NCBI GenBank assembly: GCA_963929765.1
Contig: CAWVKD010000089.1
Coordinates: forward strand, 1-5,368
DNA length: 5,368 nt
Direction of reading: 5' to 3'
Origin: RGIG529 sp963929765
GTDB lineage: Bacteria > Bacillota > Clostridia > Oscillospirales > Oscillospiraceae
The notes beneath the pieces are model-generated. The model worked only from the letters and a program-made list of their open reading frames with translations, did not search any database and was not told where the DNA came from. This document shows positions 1 to 5,358 of the stretch, piece after piece; within the stretch, counting starts at the first letter, position 1; every line of letters starts with the position of its first letter. The position numbers and the translations under genes were made by a program.

Positions 1-11
1 GGAAAGCACCA

Positions 12-46
12 AAAAACGGACAAGCCCTATTGGCTTGTCCGTTTTT
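12..46 (-). terminator. Factor-independent terminator after the NagD-like gene
   Basis: A perfect 15-bp inverted repeat (12-26 with 32-46) surrounds a 5-base loop. The GC-rich core (CGGACAAGCC) is flanked by A and T runs, so read on the minus strand the hairpin ends in a U tract. It starts about 10 bases past the stop of the phosphatase gene. The A/T runs are symmetric, so it could also stop plus-strand transcription entering from the left of the window. Confidence 0.9.
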
Positions 47-56
47 GTGATATGGA

Positions 57-839
57 TTATGCATTTGGAATATCGCCTACACCTTTCAAAACCAGTCGAG
101 GACGGTAGGGGAAGTTTTCCATCGTTTGTTCTGTTGTAACACCTGTCAGGACCAAAATAGGATCCAAACCACTTTCGATTCCAGCGATGATGTCTGTATC
201 CATTCGGTCACCGATCATAGCAGCTTCATCTGAATGGACACCTAGCATGCGCAAACCGGTACGCATCATCAGCGGATTGGGTTTTCCGACAAAATAAGCT
301 TGTTTTCCGGTGGCCATTTCAATGGGAGAGACGAGGGCGCGGCAGGCAGGTACAATCCCGTGTTCACTAGGGCCAGTTAAGTCGGTGCTGGTGCCAATCA
401 ACCTTGCGCCGTTGCGGACAAGGGCAACAGCACGGCAGATACTGTCGTAATTATAATTATTGGTTTCTCCTACCACAACATAATCAGGGTCTACATCGTT
501 GATGGTGATTCCAACATCATGAAGTGCATTATACAGCCCAGGTTCACCAATGACATAGGCGCTACAAGCAGGTTTTTGATGGTTGAGGAATTTTGCAGTT
601 GCCAGTGCACTGGTGTAGAAATGGCTTTCATCTACATCCAATCCCATACGATACAGTTTCAACTGAAGTTCGCGAGGAGATTTTCCGCTTCCATTTGTGA
701 GAAAGAGAAATTGTTTATTTTCACGGTAGAGCCATTCTACGAACTCTTTTACACCAGGGAGCAGATGATTTCCGTGGTAGATGACACCGTCCATATCACA
801 AATAAATCCGAGTTTGTTTCGCAGTTGTTCCATTATCAT
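57..839 (-). CDS. nagD: HAD superfamily subfamily IIA hydrolase, NagD-like phosphatase
   Basis: This is a 260-residue cytosolic phosphatase of HAD subfamily IIA, which removes phosphate from small molecules such as nucleoside monophosphates or sugar phosphates through an aspartyl-phosphate intermediate. All four HAD motifs are visible: the nucleophile and acid/base Asp in DMDGV (D15, D17), TNGSGKS (T48), the motif III lysine in GKPNP (K186), and GDRMDTD (D211, D214, D216). The cap domain lies between motifs II and III (about 55-180). The stretches FYTSALATA, VDPDYVVVGET and the C-terminal PILVLTGVTT resemble E. coli NagD (250 aa), so the symbol rests on similarity; no nag genes are nearby and the substrate cannot be read from the sequence. 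The Shine-Dalgarno AAGGAG (844-849) lies 4 nt before the first ATG and 10 nt before a second in-frame ATG at 833, so a 258-residue form starting MEQL is equally possible. It appears monocistronic, with its own promoter and terminator. Confidence 0.9.
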   Translation of the reverse strand: MIMEQLRNKLGFICDMDGVIYHGNHLLPGVKEFVEWLYRENKQFLFLTNGSGKSPRELQLKLYRMGLDVDESHFYTSALATAKFLNHQKPACSAYVIGEPGLYNALHDVGITINDVDPDYVVVGETNNYNYDSICRAVALVRNGARLIGTSTDLTGPSEHGIVPACRALVSPIEMATGKQAYFVGKPNPLMMRTGLRMLGVHSDEAAMIGDRMDTDIIAGIESGLDPILVLTGVTTEQTMENFPYRPRLVLKGVGDIPNA

Positions 840-866
840 TCATCTCCTTACTATCAATATAGATTT

Positions 867-897
867 ATTATAGCAGAGATTAAAGGAATAAGATCAA
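867..897 (-). promoter_or_regulatory. Sigma-A promoter of the NagD-like gene (extended -10)
   Basis: On the minus strand a consensus TATAAT (867-872) is preceded by TGC, giving a full extended -10. A partial -35, TTGATC (892-897, 4 of 6 matches), lies 19 bp upstream. Transcription would begin near 860, leaving a leader of about 20 nt that contains the Shine-Dalgarno sequence. This gives the phosphatase a promoter independent of the Rrf2 gene upstream of it. Confidence 0.7.
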
Positions 898-933
898 TAA
901 AATGTTAAATGAAACATTGATTTTTATACAAAA

Positions 934-962
934 ATGCAGTGTGGCAAGATGCCATACTGCAT
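934..962 (-). terminator. Terminator after the Rrf2-family gene
   Basis: A 13-bp inverted repeat (934-946 with 950-962) has a 3-base loop and one imperfect pair, G941 with T955. That pair is a G-U wobble in plus-strand RNA but a C-A mismatch in minus-strand RNA. Read on the minus strand the stem runs into a TTTTT tract (930-934). It lies about 43 bases past the Rrf2 stop and separates that gene from the phosphatase promoter. Confidence 0.75.
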
Positions 963-1004
963 AAAATGGACAATAGAGAAGGTAATCGTATTTTGTTGTA
1001 TGGT

Positions 1005-1442
1005 TTAGGCTTGCGGAGGGATCATAGCATCGCTTTTTTCAGCATCAGAGAGCAGTTGTTCGATGGTAATGGATCTTAAATATGTTTCAACCCGGTTTTG
1101 TAGATGAGCATAAACAGATCGTACAGGGCAATGCTCGATAGCAGATCGGCTGCAATAGCGATCTTCTTCCAGACAGCGGTTGATTTTTGTTGTGCCTTCC
1201 ATCGTTTCGATGATCTCACCTAAAGTGATTTCAGAAGGCGTTTTTGCCAAAGAATAGCCGCCATGTGTACCACTATATGTCTTTACAAGTCCTGCACGCT
1301 TCATAACTCCTATGGTATTGATTAAGTATTTTTGAGGAATCCCCATTGCATCTGCTACTTCAGCAGAAGAAGTGATACGTTTTGTCGTTGCAAGGTAAAG
1401 AATGGTACGGATGGCATAGTCCGTTGTAATTTTCAGTTGCAT
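1005..1442 (-). CDS. Rrf2-family transcriptional regulator with a Cys triad (putative Fe-S sensor)
   Basis: This 145-residue protein has the usual Rrf2 length and layout. The N-terminal MQLKITTDYAIR helix is followed by a winged helix-turn-helix (about 24-66) with the family wing signature HGGYSLA (60-66), then the LGEII dimerisation helix start (74-78). Three cysteines, C90, C97 and C105, sit in the loop that carries the Fe-S cluster in IscR and NsrR. Spacing here is C-X6-C-X7-C rather than the C-X5-C-X5-C of those two. D8 aligns with the Asp that acts as a fourth cluster ligand in Streptomyces NsrR, and H104 is another possible ligand. A redox, nitric oxide or Fe-S-status sensor is therefore inferred; the regulon is unknown, and no isc, suf or cysteine genes adjoin. 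The SD AGGAAGG (1454-1460) is 11 nt from the ATG, slightly long. A palindrome over its promoter suggests autoregulation. Confidence 0.93.
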   Translation of the reverse strand: MQLKITTDYAIRTILYLATTKRITSSAEVADAMGIPQKYLINTIGVMKRAGLVKTYSGTHGGYSLAKTPSEITLGEIIETMEGTTKINRCLEEDRYCSRSAIEHCPVRSVYAHLQNRVETYLRSITIEQLLSDAEKSDAMIPPQA

Positions 1443-1534
1443 TAGAAATGGAACCTTCCTTTTTGATTAAATAATTTCAAATTGCTATTGATTCGTGTTT
1501 CTCCGTAGGTCATAAAAACAGAAAAACCCAGATA

Positions 1535-1564
1535 AGGATAGCACAAAAACCATAAAATTGTCAA
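1535..1564 (-). promoter_or_regulatory. Sigma-A promoter of the Rrf2 gene
   Basis: On the minus strand a perfect -35 TTGACA (1559-1564) lies 18 bp from a -10 TATCCT (1535-1540, 4 of 6 matches) that is preceded by TGC, an extended -10. Transcription would start near 1528, leaving a leader of about 85 nt. The weaker -10 next to a perfect -35 and an overlapping palindrome fits a regulated promoter. Confidence 0.65.
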
Positions 1565-1574
1565 TATTCACAAT
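1557..1574. promoter_or_regulatory. 18-bp imperfect palindrome over the rrf2 -35 box (candidate operator)
   Basis: The sequence ATTGTcAATATTcACAAT is an inverted repeat centred between 1565 and 1566; only the C1562/C1569 pair breaks the symmetry. It covers the entire -35 box of the rrf2 promoter (1559-1564). Rrf2 proteins bind as dimers to palindromes and often repress their own genes, so an autoregulatory operator is a reasonable inference. It does not match a published Rrf2-family motif that I can recall with certainty. Confidence 0.45.
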
Positions 1575-1656
1575 AAAGTACCAAAAAAAGGATATATTTT
1601 AGTTTGATACGAAATTTTTTGGAAGAGAAAATGATGGTGTCTGTCCCGAGAAGATT

Positions 1657-1685
1657 GCATATTCCAGAGCTTATCCCCATAGATA
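1657..1685 (+). promoter_or_regulatory. Sigma-E promoter of spoIVA
   Basis: GCATATT (1657-1663) matches the sigma-E -35 consensus KMATATT at all 7 positions. After a 14-bp spacer comes CATAGATA (1678-1685), matching the -10 consensus CATACAHT at 6 of 8 positions, including the CATA core. Transcription would begin around 1690-1693, about 25-28 nt before the GTG start and upstream of the Shine-Dalgarno. spoIVA is a sigma-E (mother-cell) gene in Bacillus and clostridia, so the assignment also fits the gene. Confidence 0.75.
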
Positions 1686-1702
1686 TTAGTAACCAAAATA
1701 CC

Positions 1703-1710
1703 GAAGGGGG
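1703..1710 (+). promoter_or_regulatory. Ribosome binding site fixing the spoIVA start
   Basis: GAAGGGGG lies 7 nt before GTG 1718. It matches the AAGGAGG consensus with one substitution and stands at ideal spacing. No comparable site precedes the TTG at 1604. The ATGs at 1631 and 1634 have only a weak GGAAGAG nearby and lie upstream of the sigma-E promoter. Confidence 0.8.
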
Positions 1711-1717
1711 AATCGGC

Positions 1718-3196
1718 GTGGCAGACAGCAAAATTTATGAAGACATTGCACTCCGTACAGATGGAGACATTTATATTGGAGTCGTTGGACCGGTGCGTAC
1801 AGGAAAATCAACCTTCATCAAACGATTTATGGAAACACTGGTGATTCCCAACATTGAGAATGCTTACCGGCGGGAACGGGCAAGAGATGAGTTGCCACAA
1901 AGCGGATCGGGTCGCACCATTATGACAGCAGAACCCAAATTTGTCCCGGAAGAAGCAGTGGAAATTTCCCTGGGTGAGGGAGCTACTTTTTCTGTCCGGC
2001 TCATCGACTGCGTAGGTTATATGGCAGATGGCGCATTGGGGCAGCTGGAAGGGGAAGAGGAACGAATGGTTTCAACCCCGTGGTTTGACTATGAAATTCC
2101 TATGACCGATGCAGCAGAAGTAGGAACACGGAAAGTGATCACAGAGCATTCTACCATTGGCCTCGTTATTACAACCGATGGTACAGTCACTGATTTGCCA
2201 AGAGAGAGTTATGTAGGTGCAGAAGAGCGTGTCGTGCAGGAGCTGGAAGCGTTGGGGAAACCATTTTTGCTCCTTTTGAATACCGCATATCCTGCATCGC
2301 CTCAGGCTCAGGCATTGCGTCAGGAATTATCAGAAAAATACAATGTTACCTGTGTTGCTATCAACTGTTTAGAAATGGATGAAGAAGATATTACCGATGT
2401 GCTAAAAGGGGTATTATACGAATTCCCATTGCGGGAATTGGATCTCTACCTGCCACTGTGGATTGATGCTTTGCCTCGCACTCATGCCATCAAAGCAGAA
2501 CTTTTTGAAGCCATTGCTGAGGAAACAGAGCATATGCATCGTATTCGCGATGTGGAAGCAGCTGTTGCCGCAATGGGAGAACACAGCAGTATCAAAAGTG
2601 CGAAAATGACGTCTATTAACCTTGGCGCAGGAATGGCGTCAGCAGAGTTGGATCTTCCTCGAGCTCTCTTTTACAGCACATTGTCTCAACAATCGGGATT
2701 TCAAGTCCAAAATGATGGGGATCTTCTGGAACTTCTTACAGGGTTATCTCAAGTCAAGCAAGAGTATGACAAAATTGCCTCTGCTCTTCATGAAGTGCGT
2801 GAAACGGGATATGGTATTGTGACACCAAATGTAGATGAGTTGGTTTTAGAAGAACCGGAGATTGTGAAACAGGGCGGAAAATATGGGGTACGTCTCCGGG
2901 CCAGTGCACCATCCATTCATATGATTTTAGCCAATATTGAGACAGAGGTATCACCGATTGTAGGCACGGAAAAACAGTCGGAAGACATGGTTTCCTATCT
3001 GTTGCAGGAGTTTGAAGGAGATACGCGAAAGATTTGGGAGTCCAATATCTTTGGAAAGTCGTTCCATGAACTGGTCAATGAGGACTTACAGTCAAAACTG
3101 ATGCATATGCCGGAAGATGCCAGAGGTAAATTGCAGGAGACATTGCAAAGAATCATCAACGAGGGGTCCGGCGGGTTGATTTGTATTATTCTATAA
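1718..3196 (+). CDS. spoIVA: Stage IV sporulation protein A, spore-coat morphogenetic ATPase
   Basis: SpoIVA is the mother-cell ATPase that polymerises on the forespore outer membrane, anchored through SpoVM, to form the basement layer of the coat; it is also needed for cortex assembly. From the GTG at 1718 the protein is 492 residues, the length of B. subtilis SpoIVA, and the N-terminus aligns without gaps (ERTGGDIYLGVVG there, LRTDGDIYIGVVG here). The P-loop GPVRTGKS puts the Walker A lysine at K30, the Walker B aspartate is D97 (LIDCVGY), and the conserved TIMT ends at T70, the sensor threonine region; position 71 is Ala rather than Thr. The C-terminal stretch (APSIHMI, IGTEKQSED, INEGSGGL, ending IIL) is strongly family-like. 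The frame stays open back to TTG 1604, which would give 530 residues, but that stretch contains the sigma-E promoter and has no good ribosome site, so it is rejected. It is monocistronic. Confidence 0.96.
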   Translation: MADSKIYEDIALRTDGDIYIGVVGPVRTGKSTFIKRFMETLVIPNIENAYRRERARDELPQSGSGRTIMTAEPKFVPEEAVEISLGEGATFSVRLIDCVGYMADGALGQLEGEEERMVSTPWFDYEIPMTDAAEVGTRKVITEHSTIGLVITTDGTVTDLPRESYVGAEERVVQELEALGKPFLLLLNTAYPASPQAQALRQELSEKYNVTCVAINCLEMDEEDITDVLKGVLYEFPLRELDLYLPLWIDALPRTHAIKAELFEAIAEETEHMHRIRDVEAAVAAMGEHSSIKSAKMTSINLGAGMASAELDLPRALFYSTLSQQSGFQVQNDGDLLELLTGLSQVKQEYDKIASALHEVRETGYGIVTPNVDELVLEEPEIVKQGGKYGVRLRASAPSIHMILANIETEVSPIVGTEKQSEDMVSYLLQEFEGDTRKIWESNIFGKSFHELVNEDLQSKLMHMPEDARGKLQETLQRIINEGSGGLICIIL

Positions 3197-3205
3197 CCAT
3201 GTCAT

Positions 3206-3242
3206 AAGCTCTCACCAAAGCCAAAAGCATTGGTGAGAGCTT
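3206..3242 (+). terminator. Hairpin downstream of spoIVA, lacking a U tract
   Basis: A perfect 13-bp inverted repeat (3206-3218 with 3230-3242; core AAGCTCTCACC) encloses an 11-base loop, 9 bases past the spoIVA stop. Neither strand shows a U run after it, so it is not a standard intrinsic terminator. It may protect the 3' end of the spoIVA message, be a leaky terminator, or belong to an intergenic repeat element. The terminator at 3411-3458 is the better stop for spoIVA. Confidence 0.5.
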
Positions 3243-3349
3243 GCCATATTGAGGAAACCATTAAAACCAAGGGCGATAGTGATAATTTCAAATGACTGGA
3301 TGGCGATTGTGCCGTTGCTGCTACCTGGTGGAAGCAGGGAGTATTCCTT
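3243..3349. other. Convergent intergenic stretch without a recognisable gene
   Basis: This lies between spoIVA and the ABC-F gene, which point at each other. I see no coding region with a ribosome site; short frames here lack family features. One small hairpin is present (3318-3325 with 3330-3337: CTGCTACC pairing with GGAAGCAG with one A-A mismatch and a TGGT loop). The segment could be the 3' untranslated region of spoIVA or a decayed repeat. Confidence 0.4.
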
Positions 3350-3385
3350 TTGATTACTCTTTCCAAGTTGATTACTCTTTCCAAG
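3350..3385. repeat. Perfect tandem duplication of an 18-bp unit
   Basis: The unit TTGATTACTCTTTCCAAG occurs twice back to back (3350-3367 and 3368-3385) with no mismatch. It lies in noncoding DNA between convergent genes. The identity of the copies suggests recent slippage or a locus variable in copy number. No function is evident. Confidence 0.9.
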
Positions 3386-3410
3386 ATAGAATGGAATTCC
3401 TAACTGTTTC

Positions 3411-3458
3411 TTTGAAAAAGAGGGCAATTGACAAACGTCAATTGCCCTCTTTTTCAAA
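3411..3458. terminator. Strong bidirectional terminator overlapping the ABC-F stop codon
   Basis: A perfect 22-bp inverted repeat (3411-3432 with 3437-3458) has an AAAC loop on the plus strand. The core GAGGGCAATTGAC is flanked by AAAAA and TTTTT, so either direction yields a stem and U tract. On the minus strand the 5' arm is itself coding: it holds the last six ABC-F codons (Phe-Glu-Lys-Glu-Gly-Asn) and the TGA at 3438-3440. On the plus strand it would end spoIVA transcripts. Confidence 0.9.
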
Positions 3459-5051
3459 AGAATTAAGATTGGTGCGTGCCAAATACTCATCATAAGTACC
3501 AGAAAAATCAGCCGTTCCATGCTCCTTGATTTCGATGATACGATTGGCAACTGTTTGAATCATCTGGTGATCATGAGTGGTAAATAGAATGTTTCCCTTA
3601 AACTCTGTCATACCATTGTTCAAAGCGGCAATGCTTTCCAAATCTAAGTGGTTGGTAGGCTGATCCAAAAGCAGAACATTGGCACCAGAGAGCATCATGC
3701 GTGACAGCATACACCGTACCTTTTCACCACCGGAGAGTACCTGAACTGATTTATAAACCTCCTCGCCTGAAAACAGCATACGGCCGAGAAACTGACGCAA
3801 AAAGGATTCATGTTTGTCTTCTGAATACTCTGATAACCACTCTACTAAATTTTCTTCTCGATTTTCGAAATAGGATGTATTATCTTTAGGGAAATAAGAG
3901 CAACTAGCTGTCACGCCCCATCGGACGGTCCCCTCGTCCGGTTCCCATTCTCCTGCCAATATTTTAAATAGAGTAGTAATGGCAATTTCATTTGCACCAA
4001 TGATTGCAATTTTATCATGGTGGTTGACAACGAAGGAAACATCATCCAGCACACGGACACCGTCCACTGTTTTAGAAAGATGTTCTACAAAGAGAATATC
4101 TTTGCCAACTTCCCGGTCTTGGTGGAATCCAACCCAAGGGTATCGTCGGGAAGAAGCAGGCATTTCTTCTATGGTCAATTTTTCCAGTAATTTCTTTCGG
4201 CTGGTAGCTTGGCGGGATTTGGACTTGTTGGCAGAAAACCGTGTAATGAAATCCGTCAGTTCCTTTGCTTTTTGTTCCGCTTTTTTGTTCTGATCCCGGA
4301 TCAGCTTTTGCATGAGCTGGCTGGACTCATACCAAAAGTCATAGTTACCAGCATAAAGTTTGATTTTTCCAAAGTCAATGTCTACAATGTGTGTACAGAC
4401 ATTGTTGAGAAAATACCGGTCATGAGAAACCACCAGAACAGTTCCAGTATAGTCTAGCAAAAAGTCTTCCAGCCAGGTGACAGATGCAATATCCAGATTA
4501 TTGGTTGGCTCATCCAGCAAGATAATATCGGGATGTCCAAACAAAGCTTGGGCTAGAAGAACTTTCACTTTCTGACGCCCATCTAATTCTGACATTTGAT
4601 GTTCATGAAATGCAACAGGAATACCAAGTCCCTGCAAAAGCTGAGAAGCGTCAGATTCTGCCTCCCAGCCTCCTAATTCGGAAAATTCTTCTTCCAGTTC
4701 AGCAGCTTTCATGCCATCTTCTTCCGAAAAGTCTTCTTTAAGATAAAGAGCTTCTCGTTCTTGCCCACACTGGAATAGGCGGGGATTGCCTACAATAACC
4801 GCATCTAAGACCCGATAGTTATCATACATATTTTGATTTTGTTTTAAAACGGACATTCTGGTATTGGGTTTGATTTCCACATAACCGGATGTGGGCTCTA
4901 TTTCGCCAGAGAGAATTTTTAAAAAGGTGGATTTTCCTGCACCGTTGGCACCGATGATGCCGTAGCAATTTCCGGCAGTAAATTGCAGGTCAGCATGATT
5001 GAACAATGCTTGTCCACTATATTGCAAGCTCAGATCGTTTACTGTAATCAT
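3438..5051 (-). CDS. ykpA: ABC-F family ATPase, YkpA/YbiT type (ribosome-associated)
   Basis: This 537-residue protein has two ABC domains in tandem and no membrane segment, the ABC-F layout; ABC-F proteins act in the ribosomal E site on translation. NBD1 has Walker A GANGAGKST (34-42), Walker B LLLDEPTNNLD (D180, E181) and H-loop H210. A basic linker, about 235-305, contains RFSANKSKSRQATSRKKLLEKL, typical of the B. subtilis YkpA group (about 540 aa). NBD2 has GANEIAITT (352-360) where Walker A should be, with I358 at the lysine position; signature LSGGE (439-443); Walker B LLLDQPTNHLD with Q464 replacing the catalytic Glu; and H493. The NBD1 signature is LDGRQ (156-160) rather than LSGGQ. 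ATP site I therefore looks intact and site II degenerate. There is no C-terminal coiled coil as in Uup. The start ATG has AGGAGG (5064-5069) 12 nt upstream, slightly long; no better start is visible. An antibiotic-resistance role is not indicated. Confidence 0.93.
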   Translation of the reverse strand: MITVNDLSLQYSGQALFNHADLQFTAGNCYGIIGANGAGKSTFLKILSGEIEPTSGYVEIKPNTRMSVLKQNQNMYDNYRVLDAVIVGNPRLFQCGQEREALYLKEDFSEEDGMKAAELEEEFSELGGWEAESDASQLLQGLGIPVAFHEHQMSELDGRQKVKVLLAQALFGHPDIILLDEPTNNLDIASVTWLEDFLLDYTGTVLVVSHDRYFLNNVCTHIVDIDFGKIKLYAGNYDFWYESSQLMQKLIRDQNKKAEQKAKELTDFITRFSANKSKSRQATSRKKLLEKLTIEEMPASSRRYPWVGFHQDREVGKDILFVEHLSKTVDGVRVLDDVSFVVNHHDKIAIIGANEIAITTLFKILAGEWEPDEGTVRWGVTASCSYFPKDNTSYFENREENLVEWLSEYSEDKHESFLRQFLGRMLFSGEEVYKSVQVLSGGEKVRCMLSRMMLSGANVLLLDQPTNHLDLESIAALNNGMTEFKGNILFTTHDHQMIQTVANRIIEIKEHGTADFSGTYDEYLARTNLNSFEKEGN

Positions 5052-5083
5052 GATCGATGGTTTCCTCCTGAAATAAAGTCAGT

Positions 5084-5133
5084 GGCGGATTCGTTATTGT
5101 AACATAGCTCTGAATTTGAGTTCTGTATCCGCC
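5084..5133 (-). promoter_or_regulatory. Possible leader structure in the ABC-F 5' untranslated region
   Basis: The roughly 90-nt leader of the ABC-F transcript contains a 7-bp complementary pair, GGCGGAT (5084-5090) and ATCCGCC (5127-5133), enclosing 36 bases. Within the loop, on the minus strand, lies ATG-TTA-CAA-TAA (5094-5105), a three-codon frame with no convincing ribosome site. Some ABC-F resistance genes use leader-peptide attenuation, but no terminator or U tract is seen, so regulation is only a possibility. Confidence 0.25.
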
Positions 5134-5148
5134 TCAACGGTTTGCATT

Positions 5149-5177
5149 ATTATATCGGAAAGCAGATATGATGACAA
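5149..5177 (-). promoter_or_regulatory. Sigma-A promoter of the ABC-F gene
   Basis: On the minus strand a consensus -10 TATAAT (5149-5154) lies 17 bp from -35 TTGTCA (5172-5177, 5 of 6 matches). Transcription would start near 5142, about 90 nt before the ATG. A small CCCC-AAT-GGGG inverted repeat (5179-5189) abuts the -35 on its upstream side. The near-consensus elements suggest steady housekeeping expression. Confidence 0.75.
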
Positions 5178-5236
5178 GCCCCAATGGGGTACCAAATCAT
5201 CGAAAAAAAGAAAAGAGAAATTTTCAAAAATAGTTC

Positions 5237-5265
5237 TTGCATTTGGGAGAAAAATATGGTACTAT
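5237..5265 (+). promoter_or_regulatory. Promoter of the tRNA-Pro gene
   Basis: A -35-like TTGCAT (5237-5242) stands 17 bp before TACTAT (5260-5265), which is preceded by TGG, giving an extended -10. Transcription would start near 5272, leaving a 5' leader of about 10 nt for RNase P to remove. Confidence 0.65.
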
Positions 5266-5281
5266 TTAATGGCTGTCCGAT

Positions 5282-5358
5282 CCGGGTGTGGCGAAGTTTG
5301 GTATCGCGCTTGAATGGGGTTCAAGAGGCCGCTGGTTCGAATCCAGTCACTCGGACCA
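5282..5358 (+). tRNA. tRNA-Pro, anticodon GGG
   Basis: A full 77-nt cloverleaf folds. The acceptor stem is CCGGGTG with CACTCGG (one G-U pair), the D stem GCGA/TCGC has a 9-base loop holding GG at 5300-5301, and the anticodon stem is CTTGA/TCAAG. The loop ATGGGGT puts anticodon GGG at 5316-5318, after T33 and before G37. The variable loop is 5 bases, and the T arm is GCTGG/CCAGT around TTCGAAT. The CCA end is encoded (5356-5358). C1-G72, A73, G35, G36 and G37 are bacterial proline tRNA features. It reads CCC and CCU codons. It has its own promoter; the window ends 10 bases later, so further tRNAs or a terminator beyond cannot be judged. Confidence 0.96.

Noticed and set aside
519..908. Plus-strand open frame of 129 codons
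   Set aside because: It lies opposite the well-supported phosphatase gene and extends over that gene's promoter; its Cys-, Phe- and Ile-rich translation matches no family and it has no convincing ribosome site.
1562..1589. Alternative sigma-E-like promoter (CAATATT with an A-rich -10)
   Set aside because: The -10 lacks the CATA core and the -35 falls in the rrf2 palindrome. The promoter at 1657-1685 is clearly better and better placed.
1604..1717. N-terminal extension of SpoIVA starting at TTG 1604 or ATG 1631
   Set aside because: It contains the sigma-E promoter and lacks a good ribosome site. The GTG at 1718 restores the exact family length and the K30/D97 numbering.
3212..3550. Minus-strand open frame of 112 codons running from the ABC-F 3' end into the intergenic region
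   Set aside because: It overlaps the ABC-F gene in another frame, reads straight through both terminator arms and the tandem repeat, and shows no domain. A 60-codon frame at 3202-3384 fails for the same reasons.
3979..4457. Plus-strand frames of 104 and 82 codons
   Set aside because: They are antisense to the conserved linker and NBD regions of the ABC-F gene; their openness follows from the codon use of the real gene.
5060..5281. Riboswitch, T-box or CRISPR-like structure between the ABC-F and tRNA genes
   Set aside because: No conserved riboswitch or T-box motif, no spaced direct repeats and no attenuator terminator are seen; two divergent promoters explain most of it.
5116..5313. Plus-strand frame of 65 codons
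   Set aside because: It runs into the tRNA-Pro gene and across its promoter; there is no protein-family resemblance.
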